A stretch of 64,000 nucleotides of DNA from Lepiota brunneoincarnata (GCA_023014365.1 JAEBUN010000035.1:310001-374000); one strand, 5' to 3'. Numbered from the stretch's first letter, positions 22,241 to 35,194 are shown. The notes: generated by a model not told the origin, from the sequence alone. Made by a program: numbers and translations.

Positions 22241-23735
22241 TCATAGATGGGGAATAAATGAAGTCCATTCGATGGGTGCGTAGGCTTCTTGAGGGAGGGC
22301 GCGCAGAGTGGTGAATACAAGGATGAGGAGTACGAGACGGACAAAATAGTACTGCGCGGGCACGGTCACCAAACCTAGTACGTGATACATAAACCCTAAT
22401 TGTTGGCGGAAACGGACCATAATTAAATAGCCAGGGATGAAAAGGAGGGGTTGAGCGGTAATAAGGGCAGCAGATGAGCACCAGAGCCAGCGTTCTGCAG
22501 TGGACGGGAACCAGGATGACCACGGAATGAGGTGGAAAGATCCAAAGAGAGCGCTAATTGCCGCGATGGGAAGGATGTCTTGTTCCTCAAACCGATCGGC
22601 GTAGAACATTGGCATCCTCAGCGATCCACGAATCGGAAATTGCATGTAGTACCTCTGGCCGGACATTTTCCCAACAGGAGCAAACGCAGCAATATCAAGC
22701 CTTTTCAGGACTCTAATCACCGACTTAACCCAGCCATCGCTCATTGGGTCTCTCGGTGCCCGGGTGAGGTTCCCCCGCTCACCTTTCGGCAGGTTCTCGT
22801 CTAGTATGCCCGACTTCAGTTGCACGCGCACAGCAACCTCGATACTCTGCGGACTTCTTCCACCACAACCCATATGTCACAACATTCAGCATCGCAAACG
22901 CAAGCGTCGCCACCTCAAGCTCCGTCACCGGAAGGTCAGTGGCCCAACGAGCAAAGCACTGAAACGAAAACCATGTCGTCTGGAGAACGACGAGGAGCTT
23001 GGCGAGCAAGTCACCCTTGCTTCGGTCATTGATCTCCTTCTCGGTGATGTCAGGTACTTCAACAGACCCCTTATCAATCATTTCCGTCAAGTCGCCGAAT
23101 GTGAGCACTCGGACTGGTTCCTTTCCTTCACATAGCATGAACCCGCCCATCTGGACAAAGAATCCATGCGTCAGGGTCCAAACGTCGGGTGCGTTCTGGT
23201 CTGGGCCTCTCCACCACTCGCGTACATCATTTGTGATTGCTGCATAACACCCTGTGAAGGCGCATAGAATGGTCATATACCATGGTGTGCATGGAGGAGC
23301 ACCTAAGCACTTCAGGTCAGCTTTACTCTTTAATCCAGCAATAATTCGAAAGGCACCTGCTCCGCGGTACTTCACATTGAATTCCTCTGCAATCCTCCCA
23401 GCAGCCATCCGCTGCCGCAATGCCCACATCGTCATGAACTCAGGTGCCATGACTGCATATATAGTTGTAACTAGCTTTCTTTTCAGTTTCGTCTTCCCAG
23501 AGTCCCAAGGTCCCGGGAGATTTGGGTGAACAGCGACCCAAGTACACGCGAAAATGGTTGCAAGGCAACTCAGAACGATATCTTGTACTGTCCGACCGCC
23601 TACAACGTTTATGCATTCTGGAAGTTGACGGTTGAAGAGTACGAGTGGCACACTGTTGATGTTTGTACCCGGATCCGCGATTGGCACACTCGATGAGAGG
23701 TTGAGAGTGAAGAAGAGAATGACAAGGGCTAGCAT
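22241..23735 (-). CDS. Array copy A: secreted/multi-pass membrane protein, unknown family
   Basis: The start at 23735 opens a signal peptide (MLALVILFFTLNLSSSVP). Then come CLATIFACTWVAVHPNLPGPWDSG, MWALRQRMAAGRI, a 54-nt intron (23303-23356), EWWRGPDQNAPDVWTLTHGFF with GGFMLCEGKEP, the very conserved VPDITEKEINDRSKGD, and a helix ending in TYGLWWKK. After a variable linker come SLRMPMFYADR and three or four C-terminal hydrophobic segments, ending in EWTSFIPHL. This family is abundant in agaricomycetes and I know of no function for it. One +1 base at the WWKK-PQS junction (near 22853) breaks the frame; otherwise the gene is complete. Confidence 0.8.
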
Positions 23736-24129
23736 GTAGGGCAGGTAGACTCCTTGGCCATTCCCTCGCACGGTTTTTAACCACTGGGCGCTAAACAATA
23801 TTCCACGCACAGCACGTATCCATGGCCCTGCAGCAGGCCGCGCGGGACATTCCCGGTACCTGTAATAATAGACACTGCTAATAATAAGTCGGATGCTCTT
23901 TACATACTGTATTGGTAAGCAGTGGGTCACTCCGAGTTTTGATCTCACAGATACCCAAAACCGCAATCTTTGTTATCCATGAGGCGCTCAACAAGATATA
24001 CGATGAGCAATTTGTATTGGGTTGGTGAATGGCTGATGTTATAATAAATTCGAGAATAGCGAGTGTGGTTCGAAGTAAGTACATCTGTGTGTATTCAACC
24101 GGGATGATCCACTATGAGAGGACAAACAG

Positions 24130-24340
24130 AACGTACGAAACCGGCTCTTTTCCTGCGTACAGCGCAAACCCGCCCATCCGGATAAAGAACCCATGCGTCA
24201 GGGTTCAAATTTCGGGTGCATTCCGGTCTGGGCCTCTCTACCACTCGCGTACATCATTTGTGATTGCCGTATAACACCCTGTGAAGGCGTATAGAATGGT
24301 CTTTTAACCATGGTCTGCATGGAGGAGTACCTAAGCATTT
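24130..24340 (-). pseudogene. Fragment of an array family gene
   Basis: Only the start of exon 2 is present, corresponding to the EWWRGPDxNAPDxWTLTHGFFxxMGGFxL region, in the same orientation as the other copies. Neither the signal peptide exon nor anything after the GKEP region is present. It lies exactly between duplicated blocks A and B and looks like a breakpoint remnant. Confidence 0.7.
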
Positions 24341-25394
24341 CAGGTCAGTTTGATGATTAAAGAGTAGGGTGGGCAAACCGAAATATGTAAAAGAAAATAG
24401 GTGCGGGGGAGAGGTAACGGAGTGTTGACACTCATACAGTTGTACGCTCGAAAGAAATTCTCCAGATGCCAGGGATCATTATTTAGGCCTGACTTTCACA
24501 GTCACAGCAGTTTAAACGAGGTCCTTCTGTAGGTGTGGTGAAGGGCCCGCTACCTCGACATAAACATGGTTAGTGAGTGATCAGGGCGTACAGCAAAATA
24601 ACAGGTCCTACACAGATGGCCCGCATGCAAAAGTTTACTTCGAGTACCGTTTCTGGACCATTCCCTTTGCGACTTCTACTCAAAGATCAGAAGAGAACAA
24701 GGCCTGTATTCTACCTCCCTCGCTCAAGTCGCTCTCTCTTTTCCCTCGAGAGTTTCCCTCGGTCTTTCTCTCACTCACCCTGGAGTTGTGATGCTGATTT
24801 TACAAGGTCGAGAAGACGAACCGTGATCGTTTATCGATCACACCTCACCCTTGTTGTCTTGGACTCAGATCCTCTTCCCTTCAGTCAGCAAGTTTGTGCG
24901 ATTAAAATGGCTAATTTTGTGCTCCACTTCGAAAAATAGATGATTGATCATTATGCAATTATGTCAAGAAGGGCAGGGTGATCGAGGTTGGGAAAATTGC
25001 GACTTGCGGGTAGATAATGAACACATGTGCTACCCGCATTGTCGAGTGGCGCACGGCTATTTGGTCACCTATGGTGCTGCTGAACCGTTGGGATGCTCTA
25101 ACCAATCAACATACAGTTTTCTAGCTTTGGGCAGATTCCAAATGATGTTGTAAGCACCAGCACGGCACCCAACGGAATAATGATGATTCTAATAAACTAC
25201 GCTCGAGAGCGCCACGGCCCCAAGATCTGGTGCACCGACACGGGCGCACCTTGGTTGCATACATTGGAGTTTATAGCACAGTGTTGCAAGTGGCGGGTAT
25301 ACAGGGGAGGAAGAAAGGACCAGGTTCGAAGAGCAGACGAAATGACGGAGCACACGTCATGCATGAAGGAAGAAATACAGTAGCATGCAGGGGA

Positions 25395-26899
25395 TTATAG
25401 ATGGGGAATAAATGAAGTCCATTCGATGGGCGCGTAAGCTTCTTGAGGAAGGGCGCGCAGAGTGGTGAATGCGAGGATGAGGAGTGTGAGACGGGCAAAA
25501 TAGTACAGCGTGGGTGTGTAGTTGGACACCAAAAGTAGTATGTGGTGCATAAACCGTAATCGTTGGAGGAAACGGTCTAGAACGAAACAGGGAAAGGATG
25601 AAAAGGAGAGGTTGAGCTGTAATAAGGGCAGCAGAGGAGCGCCAGAGCCAGCGTTCTGCAGTGGACGGGAACGAGGATGACCACGGAATGAGGTGGAAAG
25701 ATCCAAAGAGAATGGTAATTGTGGTGATGGGGAGGAAGTCTTGATCTTCAAACCGATCGGCGTAGAACATTGGCAACCTTAGCGGTTCACTAGGCCAAAA
25801 TTGCGAGTAGTACTTAGTGCCAGCCATTTTTACAACAGGAGCGTATGCAGCAAGGAAGACCTCTTTCAGGGCTCTAATCAGCGACTCAAACCAGCCATCG
25901 CGAGCTGCGTCTCCCAGGGCCCAGGTGAAAAAGCTCTCCCTCTCACCTTTCGGCGGGTCCTCGTCTGATACCCCCGGCTTCAGTTGCACGCGCACAGCAA
26001 CCTCGATACTTCTGCGGCTTCTTCCACCATAACCCATATGTCGCAACATTCAACACCGCAAACGCAAGCGTCGCCACTTCAAGCTCCATCACTGGGAGGT
26101 CCATGGCCCAACGAGCGAAACATTGAAACGAAACCCATGTCGTCTGGAGAACGACGAGGAGCTTGGCGAGTAAGTCACCCTTGCTTCGGTCGTTGATCTC
26201 CCTCTCAGTGATATCAGGTACTTCAACAGATCCCTTATCAATCATTTCCATCAAGTCGCCGAATGTGAGCACACAGACCGGCTCTTTTCCTTCACATAGC
26301 ATGAACCCGCCCATCTGGACAAAGAATCCATGCGTCAGGGTCCAAACGTCGGGTGCGTTCCGGTCTGGGCCTCTCCACCACTCGCGTACATCATTTGCGA
26401 TTGCTGTACAATACCCTGTGAAGACACATGGAATGGTCATATACCATGGTCTGCATGGAGCAGTACCTAAGAATCTCAGGTCAGCTTCACTCCTTAATCC
26501 AGCAATGACTCGAAACAGACCTGCTCCGCGGTACTTCATATTGAATTCCTCTGCAATCCTCCCAGCAGCCATCCGTTGTCGCAATGCCCACATCGCCATG
26601 AACTCAGGTCCCACGACCGCATATATAGTTGTAACTAGCTTTCTTTTCAGTTTCGTCTTCCCAGAGTCCCAAGGTCCCGGGAGATTCGGGTGAACGGCGA
26701 CCCAAGTACACGCGAAAATGGTTGCAAGGCAGCTCAGAACAATATCTTGCACTGTCCGACCACCCGCAATGTTCATGCATTCTGGAAGTTGACGGCCGAA
26801 GAGTATGAGTGGCGCACTGTCGATGTTGGTACCTGGAGCCGTGGTTGGCACGCTCGATGAGAGGTTGAGAGTGAAGAAGAGAATGACAAGGACTAGCAT
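25395..26899 (-). CDS. Array copy B: secreted/multi-pass membrane protein
   Basis: The start at 26899 gives MLVLVILFFTLNLSSSVP. The protein closely follows copy A through ATIFACTWVAVHPNLPGPWD, an in-frame intron near 26467-26520, VPDITEREINDRSKGD, WWKKPQ, SLRMPMFYADR-type sequence (here PLRLPMFYADRFEDQD) and EWTSFIPHL. Two +1 bases interrupt it, after WWKKPQ (near 26015) and within the C-terminal hydrophobic part (near 25590). High identity with copy A over coding and flanking DNA points to recent duplication. Confidence 0.8.
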
Positions 26900-27383
26900 G
26901 TAGGGCAGATAGGACTCTTTGATTATCTTCCTCGCACGGTCTTTATCTACTGGGCGCTAACAACTCTTCCACGCACAGCATGTATGTATGACCCTACAGC
27001 GGCAGGCCACACGAGGCATTCCCGGCACCTGTAATAATACGCACTGCTAATAATAAGTCGGTGTTCTTTACATACCGCAGTGGTAAGCGGTGGGTCACTT
27101 CATGTAGCGGGCAAACTCCGAGTCTTAATCTCACAGATACCCAAAACCGTAATCTATGAAGATGTGACAGAAAGAGGCGCTCAATAGGATATATGATGAG
27201 CAAGTTGTATCGGATTGGTGAATAGCTGATGTCAAAACAAATTCGAGAATAGCGAGTGTTGTTCGAGTAAGTACATCTGTGTGTATTCAACCGGGATTGT
27301 CCACTATGAGAGGGCAAACAGAACGTACGAAATATACCGATGACGGAAAGGCAGGAGAAATACGGCGGCATGTGCTGGGAGGA

Positions 27384-28907
27384 TTATAGGTGGGGAATGA
27401 AAGTAGTCCATTCAATGGCTGTGTAAGCTTCTTGTGGAAGGGCGCGCAACGTGGTGAATGCAAGGGTAATGATCGCAAGACGGGCGAGGTAGTACAAAGG
27501 AAGAGTGTTGCGGTACACCCAACATAGTGCATCGCCAAGAAATCCTGTGTGATGCAATCCGAGAATGAAGAGGGCAGGATGGATGGTGATGAGGAAGGCA
27601 GAGGAGAACCAGAGCCAGCATTCTATACTGGACGGGAATGAGGATGGCCGCGGAACGAGATGGAATGATCCAAAGAGAATGCCTATTGACATGATGGGAA
27701 GGAGGTCCTGCAGCTCCCATCTATCGGCGTAGAACATGGGCATCCTCAATAATCTGGGTCGAACTTTCGAGTTCTCATCGTTGGTCATTTTAGCAACAGG
27801 TTGACGGAGAGCCCCCAAGAGCACGGATGGGACTCCAATAAACCACCCAGCCCACCCATCCTTCACCACATTCTTCAGTGCCCTGGTAACATAGCTCTCT
27901 TTCTCGCCTTCGTCTTCGCCCTTCAGCAGCTCCTCTGCTTCTGTGTTATCCTCCGCCTCTTCACCGCTTCCGTACGCCATACCTGCTGCACTCTGTTTCA
28001 GTCGCACACGCACGGCAACGTCAATGCTCTGCGGCTTCTTCCACCATAACGCATAAGTCACAATGTTCAACACTGCAAAGGCAAGTGTAACCACTTCCAG
28101 CTTCGTCACTGGAAGCCTCAGAGCCCAACGAGTGAGACACTGGAACGAAAACCATGTAGTCTGGAAAACAACGATGAGCTTGGTGAGGAAATCGCCCTTG
28201 CTTCGGTCATTGATCTCTTTCTCAGTGATATCAGGCACTTCCACAAACCCCTTATCAATCATTTCCATCAAATCGCCGAACGTGAGCACACGCAGCGGCT
28301 CCTTTCCTTCACATAGCATGAACCCGCCCATCTGGACAAAGAACCCATGCGTCAGGGTCCAAATGTCGGGCGCATTCCGGTCTGGCCCACTCCACCATTC
28401 GCGTGCGGCATTTATGATTTCCATATAACACCCAACGAGGGCCATATACCAAGGGTAGCATGGGATACCTAAGTATCTCAAGTCAGTTCCACCCTCTTAG
28501 ATCCTGCAACAGTGTGACAGTGACCTGCTCCGCGGTACCTCACATTGAATTCCACTGCAATCCTCCCAGCAGCTATCCGTTGCCGCAATGCCCACATTGC
28601 CAAGAACTCGGGCGCAAGTACCGCATATACCGCTGTTACAATCTTCCTTTTCAACTTCGTCCTACCAGGAGTCCCAAGGTCCTGGCAGATTCGGGTGGAT
28701 AGCGACCCAAGTACATGCAAAAATGGTGGCAAGGCAGCCCAACACTATCCCTTGTATTGTGCGATAGCGCGCAACACTTATACACTCGGGAAGTTGATGG
28801 CCGAAGAGTACGACTGGGACGCTGTCGTTCTCCGTGCCTGGGACTGCTGCGATTGGTATGCTCGATGAGAGATTGAGAGTGGAGAAGAGAATGAGAAGGA
28901 TCAACAT
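27384..28907 (-). CDS. Array copy C: secreted/multi-pass membrane protein
   Basis: The start at 28907 gives MLILLILFSTLNLSSSIP. One extra T near 28677 (after GPWDS) shifts the frame within exon 1. After the intron (acceptor near 28470) the whole exon 2 reads open to 27384, through VPDITEKEINDRSKGD, WWKKPQSIDVAVRVRLK, a 60-residue acidic linker (EEAEDNTEAEELLKGEDEGE), SRLLRMPMFYADRWELQD-like sequence and EWTTFIPHL. The longer linker, compared with A and B, separates this copy from the A/B pair. It is the best copy for reading the family's exon 2. Confidence 0.82.
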
Positions 28908-29728
28908 TTGGGCTAAGAGGGCTCTTCGGTCGGTCTCTCCATACCGTCTTCATATACTCGGCCCTAACGGCTGTTCCGTGTGTACACGCCTGCAATTGCG
29001 ATCGCGTCGCTACCGTAATACTCCCGTGTTGCAGTCGCTCCTGTCGTTGAACTTGATTTCATGACACTGACCTTCTGTTTACCGTTGTGCCCCATGGCTG
29101 CTTTGCACTCAATCCTACTCCACCAGTCGGCCATAGTGTACGAAGTGACACAGATCTTGCTATAGGGTACCAAGATTACTCGAATGGTTTCATTTCAAGA
29201 CAACACGCCTTCCCCACGAGATAGAACTGTCATGTCACGGCGACATTGCTGCTGTGCGTATTCTATTCTCATCAATTAAACTCAACGGCTCGTGAGCCCC
29301 CCCAGCAGCACAAAGATCAGTTCCTCACCCTGTACTGTCCGTCAGTTGCCAAATTCATTCTATCCTAATCACGCTCCCTCATCGTGCCTACCTGTCACCA
29401 TGTTGGTTGCAAGCCTTCGCCGTTATTACAGCTAAGCTTTTGGCATGCACGCAGGGGAAAGGCAAATCCCGAGGTGCAGAGCCATCCGCACAACGGGAAG
29501 CTCCGGGGCTGACCAGGTGGCTGAGTTGCGTGTAGGTGGGTTTGAGCCCTTCATTCGAGATATGCACCTTTGCCGAGGTAAAGCGGGTATCAGTCGATGA
29601 TGGAGGTTTGGAACTTTGTGACAAGTATACCTATACCTGTACTATACGTTTGGCATAAAGCAAACCCACTGCCAGAGAGAGGGATTGAAGATTGGTTTCA
29701 TGGGTGGGGTGATACGTAGTACAGGAGA
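28908..29728. other. Intergenic
   Basis: No gene seen. This is the upstream flank of copy C and the downstream flank of copy D. Confidence 0.35.
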
Positions 29729-31254
29729 TCATAGATGGGGAATAAAGGTAGTCCATTCAATGGCTATGTAAGCTCCTTGCGGAAGGGAACGCAACGTAGT
29801 GAACGCAAGGATGAGGAGTGTGAGACGGGCAAGATAATACAGTGGGAGGATGTTCGTGAATAGAAAAGACAATACATGCTTAAGATGTCCTGTGGAGTAC
29901 ACCCACAAAGTAATAAGGAGAGGGTGAGCGGTAATAAGAAGAGCAGAAGAGCGCCAGAGCCAGCATTCTGCAGTGGACGGGAACGAGGATGACCACGGAA
30001 TGAGGTGGAAAGATCCAAAGAGAATGGCAATTGCCGTCATGGGAAGGGCGTCTCAATCCGCGTCTCGGTCAGCATAGAATGTGGGCACTCTCAGCCATTC
30101 ACCTGGAGCACAGTCACTGGCCATTTTAAAAAGAGGGTGAAATAGAGCATCGAAGAACACCTGGAAGGCTTCAACCGACCGTCTGGGCCAACCATCCTGG
30201 TTGCTCACCCTCCTTCTCAGCTGTCGGATAAAAAAGCTCTGCTTGTCATTTCCACCCTCCAACAGTTTCGCCGATTCCGTGGTCTCCTCCCCTCCGCCAT
30301 TCCCATCTACGAGGTCTGCTGGACTTGACTTCAGCTGCACACGCACCGCGACCTCGATACTCTGCAGGCTTTCGCCATCATAGCGTATAGGTCACAACAT
30401 TCAGCGCTGCAAATGCGAGCGTAGCTAATTCAAGTTCCGTCACCGGGAGGTTCATAGCCCACCTAGCACAGCATTGGAACGAGAACCATGCTGTCTGAAG
30501 AATGACGATGAGCTTGGTGAGCAAGTCTCCTTTGCTTCGGTCATTGATCTCCTTCTCCGTGATATCAGGCACTTCCACAAACCCCTTCTCGATCCCTTTC
30601 ATCAAGTTGTTGAACGTGAGGACACAGAGCGGCTTTTTCCCTTTGCACAGCATGAACCCGCCCATCTGGACAAAGAATCCATGTGTAAGGGTCCAATTGT
30701 TGGGTGCATTCCGGTCTGGCCCGCTCCACCACTCATTGACAGTATTTGTGATTGTTGTAAGGCAACATTTTACTGCCTTTAGAACGGCCATATTCCATGG
30801 CATGTGCAGAGGAGCAACTATGTATTGCGGATCAGTTTCACTCTATAATCCAGTAGGAACATGATAGTGACCTGCTCCATGGTGCTTTGCATTGAATTCC
30901 CTTGCAATCCTACCAGCAGCTATCCATTGTCGCATTGCCTACATAGCCAAGAACTCGGGTGCCAGCATCGCGTATATCGCTGTCACGACTTTCCTTTTCA
31001 GCTTCACCCTCTCGGAGTCCCAAAGGCCCTGGCAGATTTGGGTGAACGACTACCCAAGTACATGTGAAAATGGTTGCAAGGCAGCTCAACACGATCCCTT
31101 TTACCGTCCGAGATTGCGCGACATTCATGCATGCTGGAAGTTGCCGGCCGAAGAGTACGACTGGGATGCTGTCGTTCTCAGTTCCTGGGGCTGACGTAAT
31201 TGGTATGCTCGATGAGAGGTTGAGAGTGAAGAAGAGAATGAGAAGGATTAACAT
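29729..31254 (-). pseudogene. Array copy D: inactivated family member
   Basis: All family blocks are present in order, from MLILLILFFTLNLSSSIP to EWTTFIPHL. Unlike its neighbours, this copy has true nonsense codons: TGG to TAG in the MWALRQ segment (30939-30941), TGG to TGA at the first Trp of WWRKP (about 30379), and an in-frame TGA after FYADRDAD (30053). It also has +1 shifts near 31020 and 30370. The gene is a real pseudogene, a useful contrast with the copies that carry only +1 changes. Confidence 0.8.
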
Positions 31255-31809
31255 TTGGGTGATGAGGACTCCCCAGATGATCTCTTCATACGTTCTTTAT
31301 CTACTGAGTACTAACTGCTACTCTTCCACACACAGCACATATGTATAACGTACGCTGCACGAGGCATTCCTGCGGTCGGTCACAAATAGCTGATGCCCAT
31401 AACGGGACGGTTGGACTTCCTACTCTTCCTCTGAGACGTGATAATCGGTCTGTAGTGACAAGAGACGAGTTAGGTGGGTCCAGTGAGTAATTGGTTAATA
31501 ATTTCACATTCTTACTAACCTATGGCATCCGGTACTTGTCTAAACGAGAGGGGGCCGAACTGGTTCATTGCTGTCAGAAAAGCAAGGTACCCTCCAACTG
31601 TTGACACCAAAGAACTAAGCAAACGACCCTTATCGTCAACACCTCCTGGGATCCACTCCAACCGTCCAGATGAAATGCGACATGAGCACAACTTTTCGCC
31701 CATAGAAAGTTGAGAAATCAGGGCCAAGCTATTGGACATGGAAATATGACTTACATATATGCTCAAATAGTTCTCCATGTCCAGAGTTAATTTCGCCAGT
31801 GAATTCAAT
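31255..31809. other. Intergenic
   Basis: No confident gene. A minus-strand 97-codon frame at 31515-31808 could be the continuation of the NACHT remnant next to it, but I cannot align it to a known part of that family. Confidence 0.3.
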
Positions 31810-32190
31810 GCAGTCGTTTTTCGGCCTCCGTGCCCTCACATTCATCTAATTCACCCAAAATAATCAGCAACAGCCGGTCGACGTTGAACGATCCACGAGC
31901 CTTCAAGGCGGTGAATGACTGAACAAGAAGCTTCTTGGACTGAGATCAAGGCTCCTTCCACGGGATCGTTGAGTCATCCACAAGAAGCTGTGCAACTGAG
32001 CGCCTACACTTGGGAAAATTAACAGCAAGTTGATGTGTGAGAGCAGGGATGACACAAAAAGGGTCGTTCTAATTGTTCAGCTTGGAGAAGAAGAAAGTAG
32101 CACCAAGCTAACCAATGCCCCTGCAGTGCTCCGCAATGGGCTGTGCGATGGCGGACTTCCCAACGCCAAAGGGACCTAAGAGCCGGAGGA
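31810..32190 (-). pseudogene. NACHT NTPase domain remnant
   Basis: The minus strand reads LGPFGVGKSAIAQPIAEHC (Walker A, about 32125-32180), GATFFFSK, ALTHQLAVNFPKCRRSVAQLL, and LLLIILGELDECEGTEA (Walker B, about 31825-31865). This is the hallmark order of the NACHT domains in agaricomycete NLR-like proteins. Several stop codons lie between the motifs, and no N-terminal effector or C-terminal repeat region is visible. I call it a relic inserted or stranded between array copies D and E. Confidence 0.72.
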
Positions 32191-33653
32191 TGTGCCAGAG
32201 TCACCGAGTATCGTTAAGTTACGTCAAGATGCTCAATCCTCTGAGTTCCATGTGGATGGTATCTAGGTGTAGAATAGCAAGCAGAGGAGTCGGATTGCTA
32301 TGGCTGATAGATCAGCAGCTTAGGCACAATACATGAAAGATATCGTCCACATACCTACCCTCCCGCTTCCAGTGAGGCCATCACAATGTGTTGAGTGCCT
32401 GCGGGTAAACCAGGGGTCTGTCTCTGGTGGCCCTGCCGAGGAAGCCACGTGTCCACCAGAATTCCGCCAAAATGGGTAGTGGGAGGTGCGATTGGTGCGC
32501 CCAGCAGATGTGGGAGAAAGTGAAATAATTGGTTGGTGGCTATCGATTTATTAATTTATTAATTGTGCTCTGATCATGGGACATGATCTGCCGAAAGGAA
32601 AATAAAATTCAATGCGTCCTCACGAGAATTAAGAGATTAGTGCCAACATTCAAGGGGGGGTTCCGGTCTACAGGCACTGCACCGAAAAAACACCATATAA
32701 GCCTCAACTATCCAACTCATCGTGCAATGCAAGGTACACTATGCAAATTTATGTCCAAGCGGATTCCTGTCAGCGTAGGAGGCTCTTTGGAGATTGGTCT
32801 GAAGCAGCAAGATGGTAGTTCCTAGTGATCATCAATCGGGTCTGGCAGCTCCAATGTCCATTGGCACAGGTCATTGTTCGCCGCTTCGCTACTTCACGTT
32901 ACTCTCAACTATCAACCCAGGCGAATTACTCAACACCCACCAGTAGCTATGATGAAGTATTTCTAGCATCAGCCGCAAGGGGACACCATCGGCGTGAACA
33001 ACGGGAGGGGCGAACTCCCTCTACCACACTGTTAGGCTCGACGCCGCGATTCTCTGCAGCTTGCGTTGGGGCCCTACTTTTGTTCTGATGTGTGTCTCTT
33101 CACTTGGAGATGGCTGGCGAAGCAATCGGGATAAATGAGTACGAAAGTAAGTTGTACATACATGATGCTCGCACACGCAGGACATGATTATTTCTCGAGC
33201 CTGCAAGTACTCCAAGTCCTGATCCTGTACCATCGTCATTGAGATCGCTAATGTTAGAATGAGTATGGAAGAGGAGCAATGTTCCGAATCGGGACTGCTT
33301 AGGTGGTCAAAAAAATATATGAACTTTGCCTGTTCATCGCTTTGTAGTGCTGGTTTAGATGCGCCGACTGCGAACACGAGGCTTGCAACCCGTATGCTCA
33401 AGTGGGTGCTAACAAGGCCGGTCGGGGCTCGGGTGACCACCTCGAGTTAATTGCGTGTGTTGGGCTCCAAATCATTCCAACCAATCAGCTTATGTTGTGT
33501 ATTTTGAGTGCGCTGATCAGTCCGACACATATCTTCATATGGGGCTACAGCGGTGCTACAAATAGCTATACAGGAGCGGAAGCAACGACCGGAATCGAAC
33601 AACAACAAAATATCATTTGGTAGTGTAGAAGGAACCCCGCAGGATGCGGAGAG
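32191..33653. other. No recognised gene
   Basis: Short frames on both strands only; no family motif seen. It may contain the lost flanks of the NACHT gene. Confidence 0.3.
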
Positions 33654-35194
33654 TCACAGATGAGAGATATGAGGGATAAAAGTGGTCCAGTTAATAGCTG
33701 CAAAAGCTCCTTTTGGAAGGGCACGTAAAGTGGCGAAGGCAAGGATGAAGATTGTGAGACGGGAAGAATAATACAAAGGAAGAGTGTTACGGTATACCCA
33801 ACACAGTATATCTTGAATAAATTTCGAGTTACGTGTGTAATAGCTTGAAATGAGGAAGAGAGGATGGACAGTCATAAGAAGAGAACAAGAGCGCCACAGC
33901 CAGTGTTCTACACTGGACGGGAATGAGAACGACCACGGAATGATGTGAAAAGACCCAAAGACGGCACCAATCGCTACAATGAACAAGCCATCCGCATCTA
34001 TATCTCGATCAGCGTAGAACATGGGCATCCTCAGCGATCCACTGAGGAACAAACTCGTTGTTGTTTTTGGCCATTTTCACAATGGGACGACTTAGAGCAC
34101 CCGAGATCACGGATGGTACCCCAATCAACCGCCCGGCCCACCCACCGCCCACTATCTCTCTCAGTGCCTTGCTGACCTTGTTCTCATCCCCTCCCTTCAA
34201 CAACCTCCTCAATTCCCTGGCCTCATCTACCTGCTCGTCATTCCCGTTTACCATCTCTGCTGCATTGGACTTCAGCTGCACACGCACTGCAACCTCAACA
34301 CTCTGCGGCTTTCGCCACCATAATGCATAGGTCACAACGTTAAGCACCGCAAATGCAAGCGTAGCGACTTCAAGTTCCGTCACTGGAAGGTCCGTGGCCC
34401 AACGCGCAAAGCATTGTAATGAGAACCACGTAGTCTGGAGAACGACGAAGAGCTTGGTTAGGAAATCGCCTTTGCTTCGGTCATTGATCTCCTTCTCTGT
34501 GATGGAGGGCACTTCCACGGAACCGTTGTCAATCAATTTCATCAGGTCCTCAAATGTGAGCGCACGAAGCGGGTCGTTTTCTTTACATAGCATGAACCCA
34601 CCCATCTGGACAAAGAATCCATGTGTCAGGGTCCAAGTGTCAGATGCATTCTGGTCTGGACCTCTCCACCACTCCTCTGCAGCATCCACGATCACCGTAT
34701 AGAATCCTGTGAAGAATCTTGGAACGGCCGTACGCAACGGGACAGAGGGAGGAGTTTCTGAAAGTTTCCAGTTAGTCTCTCATCCGTTAATAAGCAAGTA
34801 GCAAGTGATAGGAACCTGTTCCGCGATACTTCGCGTTGAATTCCGCTACAATATGTCCGGCTGCCATCCGCTGTCGCAATGCCCACATCGCCAAATACTC
34901 AGGTGCCATTATCGCATATACGGTTATCACTAGTCTTCTTTTCAATATTGTCTTGCCAGAGTCCCAAGGTCCCGGGAGATTTGGATGAATGGCAACCCAA
35001 GTACACGCGAAAATTGTTGCAAGACAGCTGAGTACAGTGCCATGTACTGTCCGACTGCCCGCAGAATTCACGCACTCGGGAGATTGGTGGTCAAAGAATA
35101 CGGGTGGTGCGCTGTTGTTTCCGGTACTGGGGATCGTGATTGGCACACTCGACGAGAGGTTGAGAGTGGAGAAAAGAACAAGGAAGGCTAGCAT
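33654..35194 (-). CDS. Array copy E: secreted/multi-pass membrane protein
   Basis: The start at 35194 gives MLAFLVLFSTLNLSSSVP; exon 1 runs through ATIFACTWVAIHPNLPGPWD and MWALRQRMAAGHIVAEF. Exon 2 is open through EEWWRGPDQNASDTWTLTHGFF, VPSITEKEINDRSKGD, WWRKPQSVEVAVRVQLK and an Asn/Glu-rich linker. One +1 base near 34045 (before SLRMPMFYADR) shifts the frame into the C-terminal membrane part, which ends NWTTFIPHISHL, slightly longer than the others. This copy has VPSI where the others have VPDI. Confidence 0.8.

Larger units (their letters stand above)
21380..27330. repeat. Segmental tandem duplication of about 3 kb (array copies A and B)
   Basis: The 3' flank of copy A (about 21380-22240) matches that of copy B (about 24350-25394). 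Their coding regions are nearly identical, and their 5' flanks (about 23736-24120 and 26900-27330) match as well, including the shared CCTGTAATAATA and CTGCTAATAATAAGTCGG stretches. Copies A and B are therefore the products of one recent block duplication. The fragment at 24130-24340 marks the junction between blocks. Confidence 0.75.

Noticed and set aside
22753..29000. Plus-strand frames of 80-176 codons within the array
   Set aside because: They are antisense shadows that recur at the same place in each paralog because the true minus-strand genes are conserved.
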